This document shows, one piece after another, positions 4,856 to 5,902 of a stretch of DNA of 5,902 nucleotides. The position numbers and the translations under genes are program-made. Numbering within the stretch: the stretch's first letter is position 1; every line of letters begins with the position of its first letter. The stretch spans positions 1 to 5,902 of the forward strand of contig JAFQND010000035.1 in assembly GCA_017396055.1 (NCBI GenBank). Direction: 5' to 3'. The notes under the pieces are model-generated. The model was given only the letters and a program-made list of their open reading frames with translations, did no database searches and had not been told where the DNA came from. Origin of the DNA: Oscillospiraceae bacterium (lineage in GTDB: Bacteria; Bacillota; Clostridia; Oscillospirales; Ruminococcaceae).

Positions 4856-5677
4856 ATGGGATATGCGTTTATCAGCTACAGCACAAAGAATCAATCCAGC
4901 GCGGATGCGGTGCGTGAGCTTTTCTGCAAACATGGTATCGATACCTGGATGGCTCCCTATGACATTCCGGCGGGAAGCAAATATGCGGCAGTCATCACCA
5001 AAGCCATCCGGGACTGCGGCTGTTTTGTTTTACTGCTGAGCAACGACGCACAGATGTCGGAGGCAGTTGACAGCGAAGTGGAACTTGCTGTGCTGACCTA
5101 TAAAAAGTCGATCATCACGATAGAGCTGGAAAAAGTAGAACTGAATGATTCTTTTACTTTTTATATTCACAACAAACAGATCATTGCGGTCAGCGAAATA
5201 AACGAGGCATCTTATGAAATGAAACAGGTGCTGGCGGCGGTGAGCGTCTATACCAAGGACCCCGGACAGGGACATACGCCGACCGTTCTGCAGAGAAATA
5301 CCGCCGAATGCGGTGCGGCCTCTCTTGCGATGATATTTGCTTATTACGGTGTGCATATCCCCCTGGATCAGATGAGCGTCGAGACCTGTACCACAGAAAA
5401 CGGATGTAATGCGGGAGATCTGATGCGGACAGCAAAAAGATACGGGTTTGACTGTCACGGATATAAAAAAGAGATCCCGGGGCTGAAGAAGGTTCGATTT
5501 CCCTGTATCATCCACTGGAACTATAATCACTTTGTCGTTCTGGAGAGAATGGACGATGTCTTTGCCTATATCAACGATCCTGTCATGGGGCATCGCAAGA
5601 TGACACTTGCCGAGCTGCGCACCCTGTTCACCGGCGTTGTTCTCACGTTTGCTCCGCCGTCCGAAAGAACGGACTGA
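4856..5677 (+). CDS. TIR domain fused to a stand-alone C39 (double-glycine) cysteine peptidase
   Basis: A 273-aa two-domain protein without signal peptide or membrane segments. Residues 2-115 are a bacterial TIR domain: YAFISYSTKNQ (first strand and AA region), WMAPYDIPAG at 31-40 (BB loop), FVLLLSNDAQMSEAVDSEVELAV (57-79) with Glu74 where TIR NADases carry the catalytic Glu, then KKSIITIELE and FYIHNKQIIAV. Residues 116-139 are a linker. Residues 140-266 are a full C39 peptidase: TPTVLQRNTAECGAASLAMI, HWNYNHFVVLE and INDPVMG give Gln146, Cys152, His225 and Asp241. The spacings Gln-Cys 6 and His-Asp 16 equal those in ComA (Q11, C17, H96, D112). C39 domains normally precede the membrane and ATPase parts of peptide exporters and cleave Gly-Gly leaders. 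Here the protein ends where those parts would begin. It may be a TIR-gated immune or signalling protease, or a soluble leader peptidase; no substrate peptide is seen. GC drops sharply at the TIR end and linker. Domain calls are firm; function is unknown. Confidence 0.9.
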   Translation: MGYAFISYSTKNQSSADAVRELFCKHGIDTWMAPYDIPAGSKYAAVITKAIRDCGCFVLLLSNDAQMSEAVDSEVELAVLTYKKSIITIELEKVELNDSFTFYIHNKQIIAVSEINEASYEMKQVLAAVSVYTKDPGQGHTPTVLQRNTAECGAASLAMIFAYYGVHIPLDQMSVETCTTENGCNAGDLMRTAKRYGFDCHGYKKEIPGLKKVRFPCIIHWNYNHFVVLERMDDVFAYINDPVMGHRKMTLAELRTLFTGVVLTFAPPSERTD

Positions 5678-5703
5678 CGCCGGAAAGGGGCGCAGTTGCT
5701 TTT
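5674..5703 (+). terminator. Probable imperfect intrinsic terminator of the TIR-C39 gene
   Basis: CTG-CGCC (5674-5676 and 5678-5681, one bulged A) can pair with GGCGCAG (5689-5695) around a 7-base loop, followed by the T-rich TTGCTTTT. It overlaps the stop codon and also the -35 box of the next gene. The stem is short, so some read-through is likely. Confidence 0.45.
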
Positions 5704-5724
5704 CCCGCTTCGGCAGGGTATAAT
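5696..5724 (+). promoter_or_regulatory. Sigma-A-type promoter for the histidine phosphatase gene
   Basis: A perfect -10 TATAAT (5719-5724) lies 17 bases after TTGCTT (5696-5701), which keeps the TTG of the -35 consensus. Start near 5731 gives a leader of about 20 bases that contains the ribosome site. The spacer holds CCCGC-TTCG-GCAGGG, a small UUCG-type hairpin if transcribed from upstream. Confidence 0.75.
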
Positions 5725-5751
5725 AAGATATCATCACATGGGAGAGATACT

Positions 5752-5902
5752 ATGCAAGTGATCTATGTCCGTCACGGCGAGACCGACTGGAATGAAGCCC
5801 ATCTTTTACAGGGCTGGAGCGATATTCCTTTGAACGAAGCCGGCATCCTGCAGGCAGAAAAGACCCGTGCGCTTCTGAAGGATACCTCTTTCGACCGGAT
5901 CG
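5752..5902 (+). CDS. Histidine phosphatase family protein (phosphoglycerate mutase-like), 3' end cut by window
   Basis: The first 50 residues of a histidine phosphatase superfamily enzyme. MQVIYVRHGETDWN carries the RHGE motif, with His8 as the residue phosphorylated during catalysis, followed by LQGWSDIPLNEAG, which is typical of the PhoE/CobC/GpmB-like branch. The rest, including the second catalytic His, lies outside the window, so substrate (phosphoglycerate, cobalamin precursor or general phosphomonoester) cannot be named. GGAGAG (5741-5746) lies five bases before the ATG. It has its own promoter and is probably independent of the TIR-C39 gene. Confidence 0.92.
   Translation, partial: MQVIYVRHGETDWNEAHLLQGWSDIPLNEAGILQAEKTRALLKDTSFDRI

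Noticed and set aside
4673..4933. N-terminal extension of the amidohydrolase by 87 residues
   Set aside because: The extension would read through the operon's own promoter and overlap the TIR gene start. Its residues look random, while MKKIDCHLHIH with GGAGT upstream is a proper start.
4856..5677. TIR-C39 as a truncated bacteriocin exporter or a frameshifted two-gene relic
   Set aside because: The frame is uninterrupted, both domains are complete to their usual borders, the catalytic residues are intact, and nothing resembling exporter membrane or ATPase sequence follows the stop.
5030..5737. 235-aa reading frame opposite the TIR-C39 gene (- strand)
   Set aside because: It covers the same region as a gene with two recognisable domains and begins inside the next gene's promoter region. 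The protein has no recognisable motif.

Overview
The window looks like a chromosomal segment of a mid-GC Gram-positive gut-type Clostridia, most likely Oscillospirales/Ruminococcaceae. This is inferred from a strong AAGGAGG ribosome binding site, compact intrinsic terminators, the Firmicutes protein families UPF0291/DUF896 and YaiI/YqxD (DUF188), a Clostridia-type helical-bundle protein, and a C39 domain resembling those of NHLM-type bacteriocin exporters. No rRNA, tRNA, CRISPR array, IS element or phage gene is visible. The placement is inference from protein style, not from a marker gene.

Left part (1-2660, + strand): the 3' part of a two-domain family 3 glycoside hydrolase (NagZ-like beta-N-acetylhexosaminidase) with intact nucleophile and Asp-His dyad, a hairpin terminator, then a compact GH88/GH105-type unsaturated glycuronyl hydrolase ending at a strong hairpin terminator. 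Both belong to glycan breakdown or recycling. The hairpin between them argues against a tight operon.

Middle part (2684-4735, - strand): a promoter at 4706-4735 drives a three-gene operon with overlapping reading frames: metal-dependent amidohydrolase, YaiI/YqxD PIN-like protein and DUF896 protein (4-nt ATGA overlap, then 17-nt overlap). A hairpin terminator starts one base after the last stop. Beyond it lies a 143-aa alpha-helical protein of unknown function, convergent with the GH88/105 gene.

Right part (4736-5902, + strand): a divergent promoter region with two palindromes leads into the most unusual gene of the window, a 273-aa protein made of an N-terminal TIR domain (about 1-115) joined to a complete C39 cysteine peptidase domain (about 140-266; Gln146, Cys152, His225, Asp241). 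C39 domains normally form the N-terminus of peptide-exporting ABC transporters that cut double-glycine leaders. Here there are no membrane segments and no ATPase, and a TIR domain takes the N-terminal position. The gene has its own promoter and probably its own terminator, so it appears to be a single-gene unit. It could be a TIR-controlled protease in immunity or signalling, or a stand-alone leader peptidase, and the sequence does not decide which. It is followed by the start of a histidine phosphatase gene with a good sigma-A-type promoter.
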